Source: Methanobacteriota archaeon
GTDB lineage: Archaea; Halobacteriota; Methanomicrobia; Methanomicrobiales; Methanomicrobiaceae
Assembly: GCA_016841665.1 (NCBI GenBank)
Contig: JAENYT010000001.1
Span: 160,216 to 224,215 of the forward strand
Direction: 5' to 3'
Length of the DNA stretch: 64,000 nucleotides
Under the pieces are notes generated by a model. It was not told the origin of the DNA, searched no databases, and was given only the letters and a program-made list of their open reading frames with translations. The translations under genes and the position numbers were made by a program. This document shows, one piece after another, positions 10,199 to 18,925 of this stretch; the stretch's first letter is position 1, and every line of letters begins with the position of its first letter.

Positions 10199-11182
10199 TC
10201 AGATATGGAAACAGTCACCGGCAATGACCCGTTCGATCTTCCCGTTGTCCTTGCGAAGGATGAGGGCGCCGTGCTCGTCGATGTCGATGGCCTCGCCGTC
10301 GAAGCTCTTGCGGAGCGTTTTCACGTGCACGCGGTGATCGAGCGTGAGGGAGAGGCTCTTCCATTCCCTGATGATCGTCTCGTACTCCTCGCTCTCAAGC
10401 AGGAGATATCGCTGTTCGAATTCCTTTAATACCCGGGCGAGCAGCTTCGGGCGGTTGATCTCATATCCCAGTTCGCTGGAAATCGAGGTGATGGTCCCGC
10501 GAAGCGTAGAAGGCATCTCCTCCAGCGAAACATTGGCATCGATCCCGATGCCGAGCAGGCAGTAGTGGACGGTGTCCGCTTCTGCGGAGAGCTCGAGGAG
10601 GAGCCCGGACACCTTTTTATCGCCGATGTAGATGTCATTCGGCCATTTGATCAATGCGCCGAGATCATATTCCTTCCGAAGGGCTCTGGCAACCGCGATG
10701 GATCCCGCCATGGTGATCATGTGCAGATGCTCGAGGGGGATGTCGGGATTGAGCATGACGGTAATCCAGATGCCGCCGGTCGGGGAGACCCACGCCCTGC
10801 CGAGCCTTCCTACCCCCCCTGTCTGCTCTTCGGCGATGATCACTGTTCCGTGGAACGCAGCAATGTCATCAGCCCCATTGAAGAGGTCTTTCCCAAACCA
10901 CGTCGTGGAAGCGAGCGTGTGGTAGTACCGCATGTCCCTGCCGATGAACTTTGTTTTGAGATACCGGCGCACCTCGTAAGGGAGTATCCTGTTTGTCCGC
11001 TCCACAAGCTCGTATCCTTCGGCGCGAGATGAGGAGATGGAATATCCCATTTCACGCAGTTCATTGATGTGTTTCCAGATCGCCGATCGCGTGACCCCGA
11101 GCTGGGCGCTCATTGTTTCACCTGAAATTGGCCCATCTGTCCGGTCAAGAATACTGAGTACCTTAAACGCCGCTTCATTCAT
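10199..11182 (-). CDS. birA: bifunctional biotin-protein ligase / biotin operon repressor BirA
   Basis: A 327-residue protein with two parts. Residues 1-60 are a winged helix-turn-helix (ISGETMSAQLGVTRSAIWKH), the operator-binding domain of group II BirA. Residues of about 80-327 are the ligase, with GGVGRLGRAWVSPTGG binding biotin/ATP, IKWPNDIYIGDKKVSGLL, and a C-terminal SH3-like domain. It biotinylates the lysine of PycB. The start ATG at 11182 follows the stop of the DUF2111 gene by 5 bp. The HTH together with the operator at bioY supports a regulatory role. Confidence 0.95.
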   Translation of the reverse strand: MNEAAFKVLSILDRTDGPISGETMSAQLGVTRSAIWKHINELREMGYSISSSRAEGYELVERTNRILPYEVRRYLKTKFIGRDMRYYHTLASTTWFGKDLFNGADDIAAFHGTVIIAEEQTGGVGRLGRAWVSPTGGIWITVMLNPDIPLEHLHMITMAGSIAVARALRKEYDLGALIKWPNDIYIGDKKVSGLLLELSAEADTVHYCLLGIGIDANVSLEEMPSTLRGTITSISSELGYEINRPKLLARVLKEFEQRYLLLESEEYETIIREWKSLSLTLDHRVHVKTLRKSFDGEAIDIDEHGALILRKDNGKIERVIAGDCFHI

Positions 11183-11187
11183 GGCGA

Positions 11188-11610
11188 TTACCTTTTCGAA
11201 CTGATTCTTTCTTGGGGAAGGGGGCACGGATCCTGCCCGCACACCTGTTTGAGTATCTCTGACTGGTGCTCCATGAGGGTTGCCAGGTCAAAGATGCCGG
11301 TGATATCCACAACTCCGATGGCTCCGAACGCCTCTCCCTCGCGTGTGCGCAGGGGCGCGACAACGACAGGTATGCCCCTGTAGGTTCCTGATTGTGGCGT
11401 CGTTTTGATAACAGTATTTTCGGCAATCACCTGTTCGAGGATCGGGCCCGAGTATTCGGTATCGACCACGTTTCCGTCTTCGATCCTGAGGCCCGGATAA
11501 TCCCTCGATCGGGCGGTGACCGGCAATTTATTCAAAAGCTCATGGAGCGCCATACACACCGAAAAAAGGTCCTCTGCTTTTGAACTTGCCGAGATGATAT
11601 GCCCTTCCAT
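11188..11610 (-). CDS. DUF2111 family protein
   Basis: A 140-residue soluble protein of a family found mainly in methanogens and of unknown function. It has an alternating beta/alpha layout with the conserved-looking segments PGLRIEDG, GTYRGIPVVVAPLR and GAIGVVDITGIFDLATLMEH. The latter resembles the ligand-binding folds of PAS/GAF-type sensors, but that is only a resemblance. It immediately precedes birA and is probably co-transcribed with it, so a link to biotin or to carboxylation status is possible but unproven. Confidence 0.75.
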   Translation of the reverse strand: MEGHIISASSKAEDLFSVCMALHELLNKLPVTARSRDYPGLRIEDGNVVDTEYSGPILEQVIAENTVIKTTPQSGTYRGIPVVVAPLRTREGEAFGAIGVVDITGIFDLATLMEHQSEILKQVCGQDPCPLPQERISSKR

Positions 11611-11644
11611 CTGACATGCCTCACAGTTTCAGTGATTTTTCAAT

Positions 11645-12223
11645 CTAAAATAAGGTTTCCTTATCATGCGAACAGAAAGCCCTGAGAAATGAGCGTGAAG
11701 GATATTCGTGCACCGATGTTACAACGATCGTACCCCTGCCCACCTGTTCGTCGAACATGAGCGTTCTTCCCTCGTCCGAGGTGGCGACGGGGGCGCCCTC
11801 ATAGCGGGTGAAGAAACCGTCGCATTCCACTGCATTGCAGTCAAAATCCTCCAGTATTGATGCAAAGGGGCTTTCGTGGTTGACGTCCACCCGTGCAGTG
11901 AAGTATTCGTGGGAATACTCGACATCGATGGGAAGCCAGTCATAAGTCCCCGGCCTGCTGCTCATGGCGCCGCAGACCAAAAGATTGCCGCCGTGTTCCA
12001 CAAACGATTTGATCCGTGATGCAGACGCGTTCAATGCGGGAAGAAGCCCCGAATAGTTGGGGTTCCCGAATCCTGTCGGAATGACCATGCCCACATACCG
12101 TCCCCGGTAGAACGGTGCCGCGATCATGTGGGGGGTCACCGTTTCGCACTGCACACCGCAGTCTTCGATGTAACGGTTGAAGGTGAGCTCGCAATCCCAT
12201 GCCAGTCCTGCTTTTCGTTTCAT
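11645..12223 (-). CDS. class I glutamine amidotransferase-like protein
   Basis: A 192-residue protein with a flavodoxin-like layout. VGMVIPTGFGNPNYS is followed by IKSFVEHGGNLLVCGAMSS, where the Cys in LVCG sits at the nucleophile elbow seen in GATase-I and biotin-ligase N-terminal-like (BPL_N) domains. A C-terminal TSVHEYP motif could supply the histidine. Its start overlaps the rtcB stop by 4 bp. The substrate is unknown. The similarity is judged from pattern only, and a non-enzymatic role is possible. Confidence 0.6.
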   Translation of the reverse strand: MKRKAGLAWDCELTFNRYIEDCGVQCETVTPHMIAAPFYRGRYVGMVIPTGFGNPNYSGLLPALNASASRIKSFVEHGGNLLVCGAMSSRPGTYDWLPIDVEYSHEYFTARVDVNHESPFASILEDFDCNAVECDGFFTRYEGAPVATSDEGRTLMFDEQVGRGTIVVTSVHEYPSRSFLRAFCSHDKETLF

Positions 12224-13659
12224 CCCTTGATCACTCCAAGCGGCTCAAGCCGCGCGACCACCCTCGACAGCCCGGCCTCATCGACAACCCGCACGACCTC
12301 GTCGCTCGGTTTGTAGGCCCCGGGGGCTTCCTCCGCGATCACGGCGTTACTGGCCGCCCTGATTACAATATGCTTTTCAGAGAGCTCCTTTTTCAACGTC
12401 GCTCCCTTGAACTGTTTTTTCGCCTTGGTTCTGCTGAGCACGCGTCCCGCACCATGGCAGGTGCTCCCGAAGCTCTTCTCCATTGCAGTCCGGGTGCCCT
12501 TGAGAAGATATGACGAGGTGCCCATACTCCCCGGGATGATCACCGGCTGTCCGATTGCGCGGAACTCCCGGGGCACCTCCGGCCGATCCGGCCCGAATGC
12601 GCGGGTCGCTCCCTTCCGGTGCACGCAGAGCTCCACCCGTTTTTCATCGACGAGGTGTTCTTCGAATTTGGCAACATTATGGGCGACATCGTAAATGAGT
12701 TTCATCTCCTCGTAGTCAATCCCGTAGAGCTCGGTGAACACGTTGCGTGCGTTGTGCATGATCATCTGCCGATTTGCCCATGCATAGTTCGCGGCTGCAG
12801 CCATCGCGGCAAAATATGCCTCTCCCTCCTTGCTCTGCAGCGGGGCGCAGGCAAGCTGGCGATCGGGAAGATCGATCTGATACTTTTTCGTCGACGACTC
12901 AAGCGTCTTGAGATGATCGGTGCAGACCTGGTGGCCGAGACCGCGCGATCCGCAATGGATCATCATGCAGATCTGCCCCTCAGCGATGCCGAAGGTTTCT
13001 GCCGCCTCAGCGTCAAGGATCTCCCGCGCCGCCTGAATCTCCAGAAAATGGTTGCCCGAACCGAGTGTTCCGCACTGGGGTATCCCGCGCTGTATCGCTT
13101 TCTCGCTGACGTGAGCGGTATCTGCTTCCTCCATCCTCCCGCCCTGCTCGCAGTGCACAAGGTCCTCCCGCATGCCGTATCCATGCTCCACGGCCCATGA
13201 TGCGCCTTCGATCAGCACCTTCTCCAGTTCGGAGATGGAGAGTTTATGCGAAGTACGTGCCCCGACCCCGGTCGGAACTGCCCGAAAGAGGCGTTCGATC
13301 AATTCCCTGCGATTGTCGAAGTCCTCTTCCCGAAGCGGGGTCGTGACCAGTCTGACCCCGCAATTGATGTCAAATCCCACTCCGCCGGGGGAAATCACCC
13401 CGTTGTCGAGGGAAAAGGCCGCAACACCACCGATGGGAAACCCGTATCCCCAGTGGATATCCGGCATTGCGAGCGCGTATTTCACGATACCAGGCATTGT
13501 TGCAACGTTTGCCAGCTGCTGGATCGCCCCCTCATCGACCTCGGCCGCAAGGCGATCCGAGAGGAAAAATTTTCCCGGCACTTTCATATGCGGTGTGTAG
13601 CCGATGGGTATTTCCCACTCAACACCGCCCAGTTTTCTCAAATCCTCCAGCATCCGCAC
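12220..13659 (-). CDS. rtcB: RNA-splicing ligase RtcB
   Basis: A 479-residue GTP- and metal-dependent RNA ligase joining 2',3'-cyclic-phosphate (or 3'-phosphate) ends to 5'-hydroxyl ends, the archaeal tRNA exon ligase. Metal ligands are visible in DINCGVRLV (Cys), GSGNHFLEIQ and HCGSRGLGHQ. The guanylylated histidine lies in STCHGAGR near residue 405, followed by KAKKQFKG. The length is normal for an intein-free form. The archease gene immediately upstream encodes its activator, and an intron-containing tRNA-Met lies 8 kb away. Confidence 0.96.
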   Translation of the reverse strand: MRMLEDLRKLGGVEWEIPIGYTPHMKVPGKFFLSDRLAAEVDEGAIQQLANVATMPGIVKYALAMPDIHWGYGFPIGGVAAFSLDNGVISPGGVGFDINCGVRLVTTPLREEDFDNRRELIERLFRAVPTGVGARTSHKLSISELEKVLIEGASWAVEHGYGMREDLVHCEQGGRMEEADTAHVSEKAIQRGIPQCGTLGSGNHFLEIQAAREILDAEAAETFGIAEGQICMMIHCGSRGLGHQVCTDHLKTLESSTKKYQIDLPDRQLACAPLQSKEGEAYFAAMAAAANYAWANRQMIMHNARNVFTELYGIDYEEMKLIYDVAHNVAKFEEHLVDEKRVELCVHRKGATRAFGPDRPEVPREFRAIGQPVIIPGSMGTSSYLLKGTRTAMEKSFGSTCHGAGRVLSRTKAKKQFKGATLKKELSEKHIVIRAASNAVIAEEAPGAYKPSDEVVRVVDEAGLSRVVARLEPLGVIKG

Positions 13660-13665
13660 CTCACC

Positions 13666-14076
13666 TCACACATCAAAAAGGATTTCCACGCGATAGCGAT
13701 GGTCCTGGTCTTCCCGTATATGAAGGCCGTAATAAGAGATACCCTTGATTTCAGTGCCTCCCGCATGAACATCCGGATCAAATAGCTCTCCGTATACCGT
13801 CGCCTGAAGTGTCGGTCCCGAGATAGAGACCTCAATGTCGGAAAACACAAGGTTGTCGACTTCGGCCATAAAAAGCAGTTCCGAGAGAAAATCATGAAGG
13901 AGTGCATCCATGTCCGCAGCTTCCAGCGAGAGTTTGCGCATGACAGATCTCCCCTCTCTTTGCTCGTGCATAAAGGAAAACATCGCGTTTGCTGATTCGG
14001 CAAAAAGATGCTCGAGGCTTGATGCGCTCACCCGGACAAGGATATCAGCCGTGTGCTCCAGTTCAGTAAACGGCAT
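13666..14076 (-). CDS. archease, RtcB activator
   Basis: A protein of about 136 residues of the archease family, which speeds RtcB guanylylation and multiple turnover. The typical N-terminus MPFTELEHTADILVRV, the central HDFLSELLFMAEVDNLVF and the C-terminal ISYYGLHI-RVEILFDV give the complete fold, with calcium-site acidic residues at both ends. I prefer the ATG at 14076; 14091 adds five residues. It ends 6 bp before rtcB, and this archease-rtcB pairing is common in archaea. Confidence 0.93.
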   Translation of the reverse strand: MPFTELEHTADILVRVSASSLEHLFAESANAMFSFMHEQREGRSVMRKLSLEAADMDALLHDFLSELLFMAEVDNLVFSDIEVSISGPTLQATVYGELFDPDVHAGGTEIKGISYYGLHIREDQDHRYRVEILFDV

Positions 14077-14091
14077 AGAATGTCGACCCAC

Positions 14092-14358
14092 CTAATACAT
14101 ACAGAAATGGGGGATCATATCTGCGTGTATTCGATCCAGGAACCGTGCCTGGTATATCGAGACATAGATGGTGCGATCATCAATATATATTTCGGTATCT
14201 GTTGATTTCGGCGGTTTTATTGTGGTGGGAAGGAGAATCGGGCCTCCGCAGGAGGTACATACACGGAAATCACATTTCCTCTCGAGAATGTACGACCTGA
14301 CCTCGTCATCGATGGAGACGGTGTGCGGCGGGGACTTATGTCCGCGGTAGGTATGCAT
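14092..14358 (-). CDS. small conserved protein with CxxC knuckle
   Basis: An 88-residue protein with YILERKCDFRVCTSCGGPILLP, a cluster of three cysteines in which CTSCG resembles half a zinc knuckle. A beta-rich second half (EIYIDDRTIYVSIYQARFLDRI) follows. It abuts the archease gene and probably shares its transcript. No function can be assigned. Association with RNA ligation is suggested only by position. Confidence 0.6.
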   Translation of the reverse strand: MHTYRGHKSPPHTVSIDDEVRSYILERKCDFRVCTSCGGPILLPTTIKPPKSTDTEIYIDDRTIYVSIYQARFLDRIHADMIPHFCMY

Positions 14359-14411
14359 TGCTGTGAATTAATTGAAAAGGAAAGTAAAAAAGAATTTTTG
14401 TTCACGGATGT

Positions 14412-14726
14412 TCACGCGGGATCGACGAGTTTGGTGACGATGTCTTTGTACTGCTCCTTCAGCTCATATTGTGTATTGACATTGTCCTTGTCTTTTCTGA
14501 CATGTAATATTCCGATTTTTGAGGCGATGATACCCACCATCGATGCGATCGAATGGTAGCTGGTAGTATACCGCCCCTTTAAATTTTCATAGATCTCGGC
14601 CACCCTCAGAGATTTTATTTCCAAAAATAACTTCAGCAGCTCATGCCGAATGCCGGTCTTATCCCTGGAGAGATATTTTTTCAGACGGGATTCGATCTCT
14701 TTTTTCAGATCTGCCGGCGATCTCAT
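14412..14726 (-). CDS. DUF2551 family winged-helix-like protein
   Basis: A 104-residue protein of a family restricted to methanogens. The pattern of a basic N-terminal helix, LLKLFLEIKSLRVAEIYENLKGRYTTSYHSIASMVGIIASKIGIL and a basic wing fits a winged-helix DNA-binding domain; recognition-helix residues TTSYHSIASMVG are around position 55-65. It is transcribed away from secF, with a 273-bp AT-rich region between them that should hold both promoters. It is probably a transcription factor with an unknown target. Confidence 0.75.
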   Translation of the reverse strand: MRSPADLKKEIESRLKKYLSRDKTGIRHELLKLFLEIKSLRVAEIYENLKGRYTTSYHSIASMVGIIASKIGILHVRKDKDNVNTQYELKEQYKDIVTKLVDPA

Positions 14727-14999
14727 ATGTCGCTGTTTCGTAGAATTTTATTTATATTTTTTCATTTATTCCCCAAAAAAACTGTTTTAAGCCATTTGCT
14801 GGAGAAAGCGGTTAAAAAAGCCTCCGGTTTGCATCTGCGGGGCCGCATCGGCTCGCGGAACGAAGGCACTTGCGCATTGTGCGGTGCATGGTTGCGTATA
14901 ACCCGCGCTTTGGGGAATTCATGTCATTTAAGCCAATTTCCGCCATTTTTACCCTGCGGTTACCGATCATTTAAACTGGTGTAGGTGCACCATTAGTAC

Positions 15000-15860
15000 A
15001 TGGGATTTTTCACCTACGATATCAGTAAATATCCCCCCGCGCACATGGTTGCGCTCCCCATTGTGCTCCTGGGGTTATCTCTCATATTTCTCTCGTTCAA
15101 CACCCTCACCACCGGGTTGCCGGTCGACCCGGGGATCGATTTTGCCGGAGGTGTCGGGGTAACGGTATTTACCCCGGACAGCAAAGAGGGGATTGAAGAA
15201 TATTTTGCCGGGTTCCCACTTCTCAGTGTCGGGGAAAGTATAAACGACGGAAAATACCTGGTTTTTGAACAGCTCGACGAAGAGCAGTTCAGGGCATTGA
15301 CGGCCAGAATAGAGGAGCGATACCCCGATGCAGGAATTGATCAGATCGGCGAAACATTCGGCAAAACGCTCCAGTCACAGGCACTCCTCGCTCTTCTTTT
15401 TTCGTTTGCCGGGATGTCTGTGGTAGTATTTGTTGCATTCAGGACGGTAATCCCCTCCATCGCCGTCGTGCTCTCTGCATTCTCGGATATCGTAATTACT
15501 GCAGCATTCATGAACGTACTCGGCATCTCCCTCACACTGGGCACTACCGCCGCCCTTCTCATGCTGATAGGCTATTCGGTGGACAGCGATATCCTGCTCA
15601 CCTCGAAACTCCTGAAACGAAAGGGAAAACTGGATGAAAAACTGGAGGGCGCCTTCAGGACAGGGGTAATCATGACCACCACCACACTTACCGCCGTGGC
15701 GGCGATGTTTGTGGTCTCGAGCATCGGGCAGATCATCATCATCAGGGATATATCGGTGGTCCTTCTAATCGGGCTGGTCGTCGACCTCATGAATACCTGG
15801 ATGCTCAATTCCGGCCTGCTGAAGTGGTACCTGACAGCCTCGAAGGGAGGTGTGAAATGA
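15000..15860 (+). CDS. secF: protein-export membrane protein SecF
   Basis: A 286-residue RND-type subunit that, with SecD, drives late steps of Sec export using the ion gradient. It has one N-terminal helix, the periplasmic-side domain containing DFAGGVGVTVF, and five clustered C-terminal helices carrying LMLIGYSVDSDILLTSKLLKRK, the conserved SecF loop. The secD gene follows with a 4-bp ATGA overlap. A TATA-like element (catttaaact, about 14966-14975) lies about 28 bp before the ATG. Gene order F-D is typical of archaea. Confidence 0.95.
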   Translation: MGFFTYDISKYPPAHMVALPIVLLGLSLIFLSFNTLTTGLPVDPGIDFAGGVGVTVFTPDSKEGIEEYFAGFPLLSVGESINDGKYLVFEQLDEEQFRALTARIEERYPDAGIDQIGETFGKTLQSQALLALLFSFAGMSVVVFVAFRTVIPSIAVVLSAFSDIVITAAFMNVLGISLTLGTTAALLMLIGYSVDSDILLTSKLLKRKGKLDEKLEGAFRTGVIMTTTTLTAVAAMFVVSSIGQIIIIRDISVVLLIGLVVDLMNTWMLNSGLLKWYLTASKGGVK

Positions 15861-17314
15861 GCAACAGTACGCTGAGGGCGGTTTTTTCGGACTGGCGTGT
15901 CGTCCTGATGACCATCCTTGTAGCCTTCTCCCTGATCAGCATTTATTTTGTGCCGCTCTCCTTTAACCAGGGGGTGACCGGCAACCTGCAGCTGGGGCTT
16001 GATCTCGAGGGCGGTGCATGGATCCAGCTGGGATTCAACTCAGAGGTGGTCCGTTTCGATACGGACCGTGATGCATCCTCGTTCGCCGCGGATCTCGGCG
16101 GGCGCCTTGATGCGGAAGTTCTCCTCGTCGATGAAGACCGCCTGGAAATACGTAAATACTATACCCAGGAGGAGCTTGAGGCCGCCTTCGAAGAGGCGGG
16201 CGGCACGGTGGTCGCCTACGAACGGGGTGTCTCAGAATCGACCGCCGATGATATCAAGCGTATCCTCGAGGACAAGATCAACAGTCTGGGGACGCGCGAT
16301 GCCAAGGTGAATACCCTGAGCGGCATGTCCGGAGTCACCAAGTACATCAGGATCGAACTCGCCGGAGCAGACATCGCTACGGCCCAGGATGTTGTGGGAC
16401 AGCAGGGCAAGTTCGAAATCCGCATACAGACCTCCGGGAATGCCACCGAGCACGTGCTCTTCGGCGATGCCATTACCAGTGTCTCCACGCCGAGCAGGGA
16501 ACCCGGAAGCAATCTCTGGGGGGTGGGGTTCACCCTGAACGATGAGGGGGCTCAGGCGTTCAGAAATGCGGCATTGACCTATGGAGCGGTGGACAATCCC
16601 GAAGCGCACGAGCTCGTCATGCTTCTTGACGACAACATCGTGTACAGTGCACCACTCTCCCCCAACCTTGCCGGTGATCTCCGGGTGTCGACGGTGCGGT
16701 CGCTCAGCGCATCGACGGGGGTCGGTGATGAGGGGCTGAAAGAGGCGAAAAACCTGGAAATCCACCTGCGTGCCGGCGCGCTCCCCGTCGATGTCTTTAT
16801 CGCGGGCTCCGGTTATGTTCCCGCAGCGCTGGGAGAGCACTTCAAGACGATGAGTATTCTTGCCGGAATCATCGCCCTGCTCGCGGTGGGTGTGGTGGTC
16901 TACTACCGGTACAGGGAGCCGCTTATCGTACTGCCGATGATCGGGACCAATATTGCGGAAATCGTCATCCTTCTCGGTATCGCCCGTTTCATCCAGCAGC
17001 TGGATCTCGCCGCCATCGCCGGGATTATCGCCGTCCTCGGAACAGGCATCGACCAGCTTGTGATCATCACCGATGAGGTGCTCTATGAAGGCGGAATTCC
17101 CTCGCCCAATCTCTACCAGAAGCGCTTTCTCCGTGCGCTCGGGATCATCGTGGTGGCGGCATCGACGACGGTCATCGCCATGCTACCGCTCGCCCTGATG
17201 GATCTCTCCTCTCTTCGCGGGTTTGCCATCGTGACCATACTTGGTGTACTGATCGGCGTGTTCATCACCCGGCCCGCGTACGGAAAGGTAATCATGGCCC
17301 TTCTGTCCAGATAA
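15857..17314 (+). CDS. secD: protein-export membrane protein SecD
   Basis: A 485-residue partner of SecF. Features are an N-terminal helix, the signature GLDLEGGAWIQLGF near residue 45, a large extracytoplasmic domain, and five C-terminal helices with IIAVLGTGIDQLVIITDEVLYE. The start ATG at 15857 has GGAGGTG 6-12 bp upstream and lies inside the secF stop. The upstream in-frame GTG at 15824 is within secF and is rejected. Confidence 0.95.
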   Translation: MSNSTLRAVFSDWRVVLMTILVAFSLISIYFVPLSFNQGVTGNLQLGLDLEGGAWIQLGFNSEVVRFDTDRDASSFAADLGGRLDAEVLLVDEDRLEIRKYYTQEELEAAFEEAGGTVVAYERGVSESTADDIKRILEDKINSLGTRDAKVNTLSGMSGVTKYIRIELAGADIATAQDVVGQQGKFEIRIQTSGNATEHVLFGDAITSVSTPSREPGSNLWGVGFTLNDEGAQAFRNAALTYGAVDNPEAHELVMLLDDNIVYSAPLSPNLAGDLRVSTVRSLSASTGVGDEGLKEAKNLEIHLRAGALPVDVFIAGSGYVPAALGEHFKTMSILAGIIALLAVGVVVYYRYREPLIVLPMIGTNIAEIVILLGIARFIQQLDLAAIAGIIAVLGTGIDQLVIITDEVLYEGGIPSPNLYQKRFLRALGIIVVAASTTVIAMLPLALMDLSSLRGFAIVTILGVLIGVFITRPAYGKVIMALLSR

Positions 17315-17369
17315 TCCTGATAACAATATTTATTTATCTTTTCTGCGACTTCAGTGAAGGGATTGTGCC

Positions 17370-17645
17370 ATGGCAAAACCTGTATTGATAGATTTTTCTG
17401 CGGAGTGGTGTGGGCCGTGCAAGCGTCAGAAACCCATCCTCGATGAGCTGAAAGAACGTATGGGAGATACAATCGAGATTCGCATGATTGATGTCGACCA
17501 GAATATGGAAGAGGCCGTGAAATACGGTGTGCGGGTTGTTCCGACACTCGTCGTGGAAAAGGATGGTCAGATCGTCAGGACGCTCGAAGGGGTAACCCAT
17601 GCCGATGAACTGGAGGCCATCCTCTCTCCGCTGGTGGATACATGA
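17370..17645 (+). CDS. thioredoxin
   Basis: A 91-residue short thioredoxin/glutaredoxin-like fold with the redox motif AEWCGPCKRQKP (Cys14 and Cys17), the cis-proline stretch VRVVPTLVV and the usual C-terminal helix. A TATA box (atatttattt, about 17327-17336) and a GGGATT ribosome site precede it. It overlaps the F420 reductase gene by 4 bp, suggesting a small redox operon linking F420/NADP chemistry and disulfide reduction. Confidence 0.93.
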   Translation: MAKPVLIDFSAEWCGPCKRQKPILDELKERMGDTIEIRMIDVDQNMEEAVKYGVRVVPTLVVEKDGQIVRTLEGVTHADELEAILSPLVDT

Positions 17646-18292
17646 AAATCGGCATTGTCGGGGGTACTGGCGGCATCGGTGAGGGAATGGCGCTCCGCCT
17701 CGCTCCTTATCATGAGGTCATTATCGGTTCGAGGGATGTGGAGAAGGCCTGTTCGGTGAGTGAGGGCACTGTCGCATACTTACGTGATCAAGGTTCGAAA
17801 GGCCACTGCATCGGGCTGTGCAATCAGGATACAGTGGATGAAGGGGATATCATCGTCCTTGCGATACCCTACCGGTTTGTGGAGAGCACATTGCAGGAAC
17901 TTACCGGGTTTGAGGACAAAATCGTCGTTTCTCCGGTGAATCCCATCGAGAAATCGGATAGTTTTTATTACGCGCCGCCCGATGAGGGATCCGCCGCGCA
18001 GCGCATCGCCCGGCTGCTGCCACAGAGTGCAAAGGTTGTCACCGCGTTCAACAACATTGCCGCGAACCGCTGGAAGGATCTGGCTGACGCACTCGATTAT
18101 TCGGTGGCCGTGTGCGGTGATGACGATCGTGCGAAGGCTGAGGTGATGCAGCTGATCGACACCATCTCGAACCTCCGTGCATTTGATGCAGGACCGCTCA
18201 GGATGTCGTCGATCGTGGAGAGCATCACGCCTCTCCTTCTCAACCTCGCCAGGTTCAACCAGATGAAGGATGTGGGAATCCGGTTTGTATAG
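17642..18292 (+). CDS. npdG: NADPH-dependent F420 reductase (F420H2:NADP oxidoreductase)
   Basis: A 216-residue Rossmann enzyme exchanging hydride between coenzyme F420 and NADP. The dinucleotide motif GIVGGTGGIGEGMALRLA is at residues 4-21, GSRDVEKA binds the NADP phosphate region, and VTAFNNIAANRWKDL lies in the F420-side segment. The length matches the family. It supplies NADPH for biosynthesis from H2- or formate-reduced F420. Coupled to the thioredoxin gene upstream. Confidence 0.93.
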   Translation: MKIGIVGGTGGIGEGMALRLAPYHEVIIGSRDVEKACSVSEGTVAYLRDQGSKGHCIGLCNQDTVDEGDIIVLAIPYRFVESTLQELTGFEDKIVVSPVNPIEKSDSFYYAPPDEGSAAQRIARLLPQSAKVVTAFNNIAANRWKDLADALDYSVAVCGDDDRAKAEVMQLIDTISNLRAFDAGPLRMSSIVESITPLLLNLARFNQMKDVGIRFV

Positions 18293-18370
18293 CCGGTGCG
18301 AATGCGCGCGGGCAGGACCGGAGTTTGCGGATGAGCAGCTCCCCTTTGTACATAGCCGGGCTGAGATACG

Positions 18371-18925
18371 GTGAGTCAGATGCTACAGTCAGAATTCAGT
18401 GATATAGGCCTTCGTCTCGTAAGGGAGGGTCTTGTTTCCGGCAATTTCGGAAACCTGAGTGTGCATGTGGAGAACGGCATGTACATCACCTCAGGCGGTT
18501 CATTTCTCGATGAAGCAGGCGATCCTGTATTCGTGCCCATCGGCGGTCCGGTGCCGGATAGGGCGTCCAGCGAATACCGTGTGCATCTGGAGGTGTATGG
18601 CGCATCTTCCCATATGGCCTGTGTGCATGCCCATCCTCCCTTTTCCGTGGCGGCATCGTTTGTGTTCGACCGAATCGAACCGCTGGACAGCGAGGGATCC
18701 ATACTCTGCCCCCTTGTTCCCGTGGTGGAAGGGCCGCCGGGAACAAAGAAGCTTGCGCATGCGGTTGCGGAGGGCATCTCCTCTTCACCCGTAGTAATTG
18801 CCCGAGGCCACGGCACCTTTGCGTTTGGAAAAACACTGCGCGAGGCGCTCCTCCTCACCTCGGCAGTGGAACATGCCTGTAAAATATTGTATTATTTGGG
18901 TGAATTCGGCGGTTTTACGCGATAA
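18371..18925 (+). CDS. class II aldolase family protein (FucA-like)
   Basis: A 184-residue zinc aldolase of the fuculose-phosphate/adducin family. Zinc ligands are VHAHPPFS (His-x-His) and ARGHGTFAFG (third His), with the catalytic Glu in SSEYRVHLE and the phosphate-site GNFGNLSV near the N-terminus. The methanogen homologue (MJ1418) has been linked to lactaldehyde formation for F420 synthesis, a possible role here. The start is GTG at 18371, or ATG at 18380. It converges on the next gene with a 34-bp overlap. Confidence 0.88.
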   Translation: MSQMLQSEFSDIGLRLVREGLVSGNFGNLSVHVENGMYITSGGSFLDEAGDPVFVPIGGPVPDRASSEYRVHLEVYGASSHMACVHAHPPFSVAASFVFDRIEPLDSEGSILCPLVPVVEGPPGTKKLAHAVAEGISSSPVVIARGHGTFAFGKTLREALLLTSAVEHACKILYYLGEFGGFTR

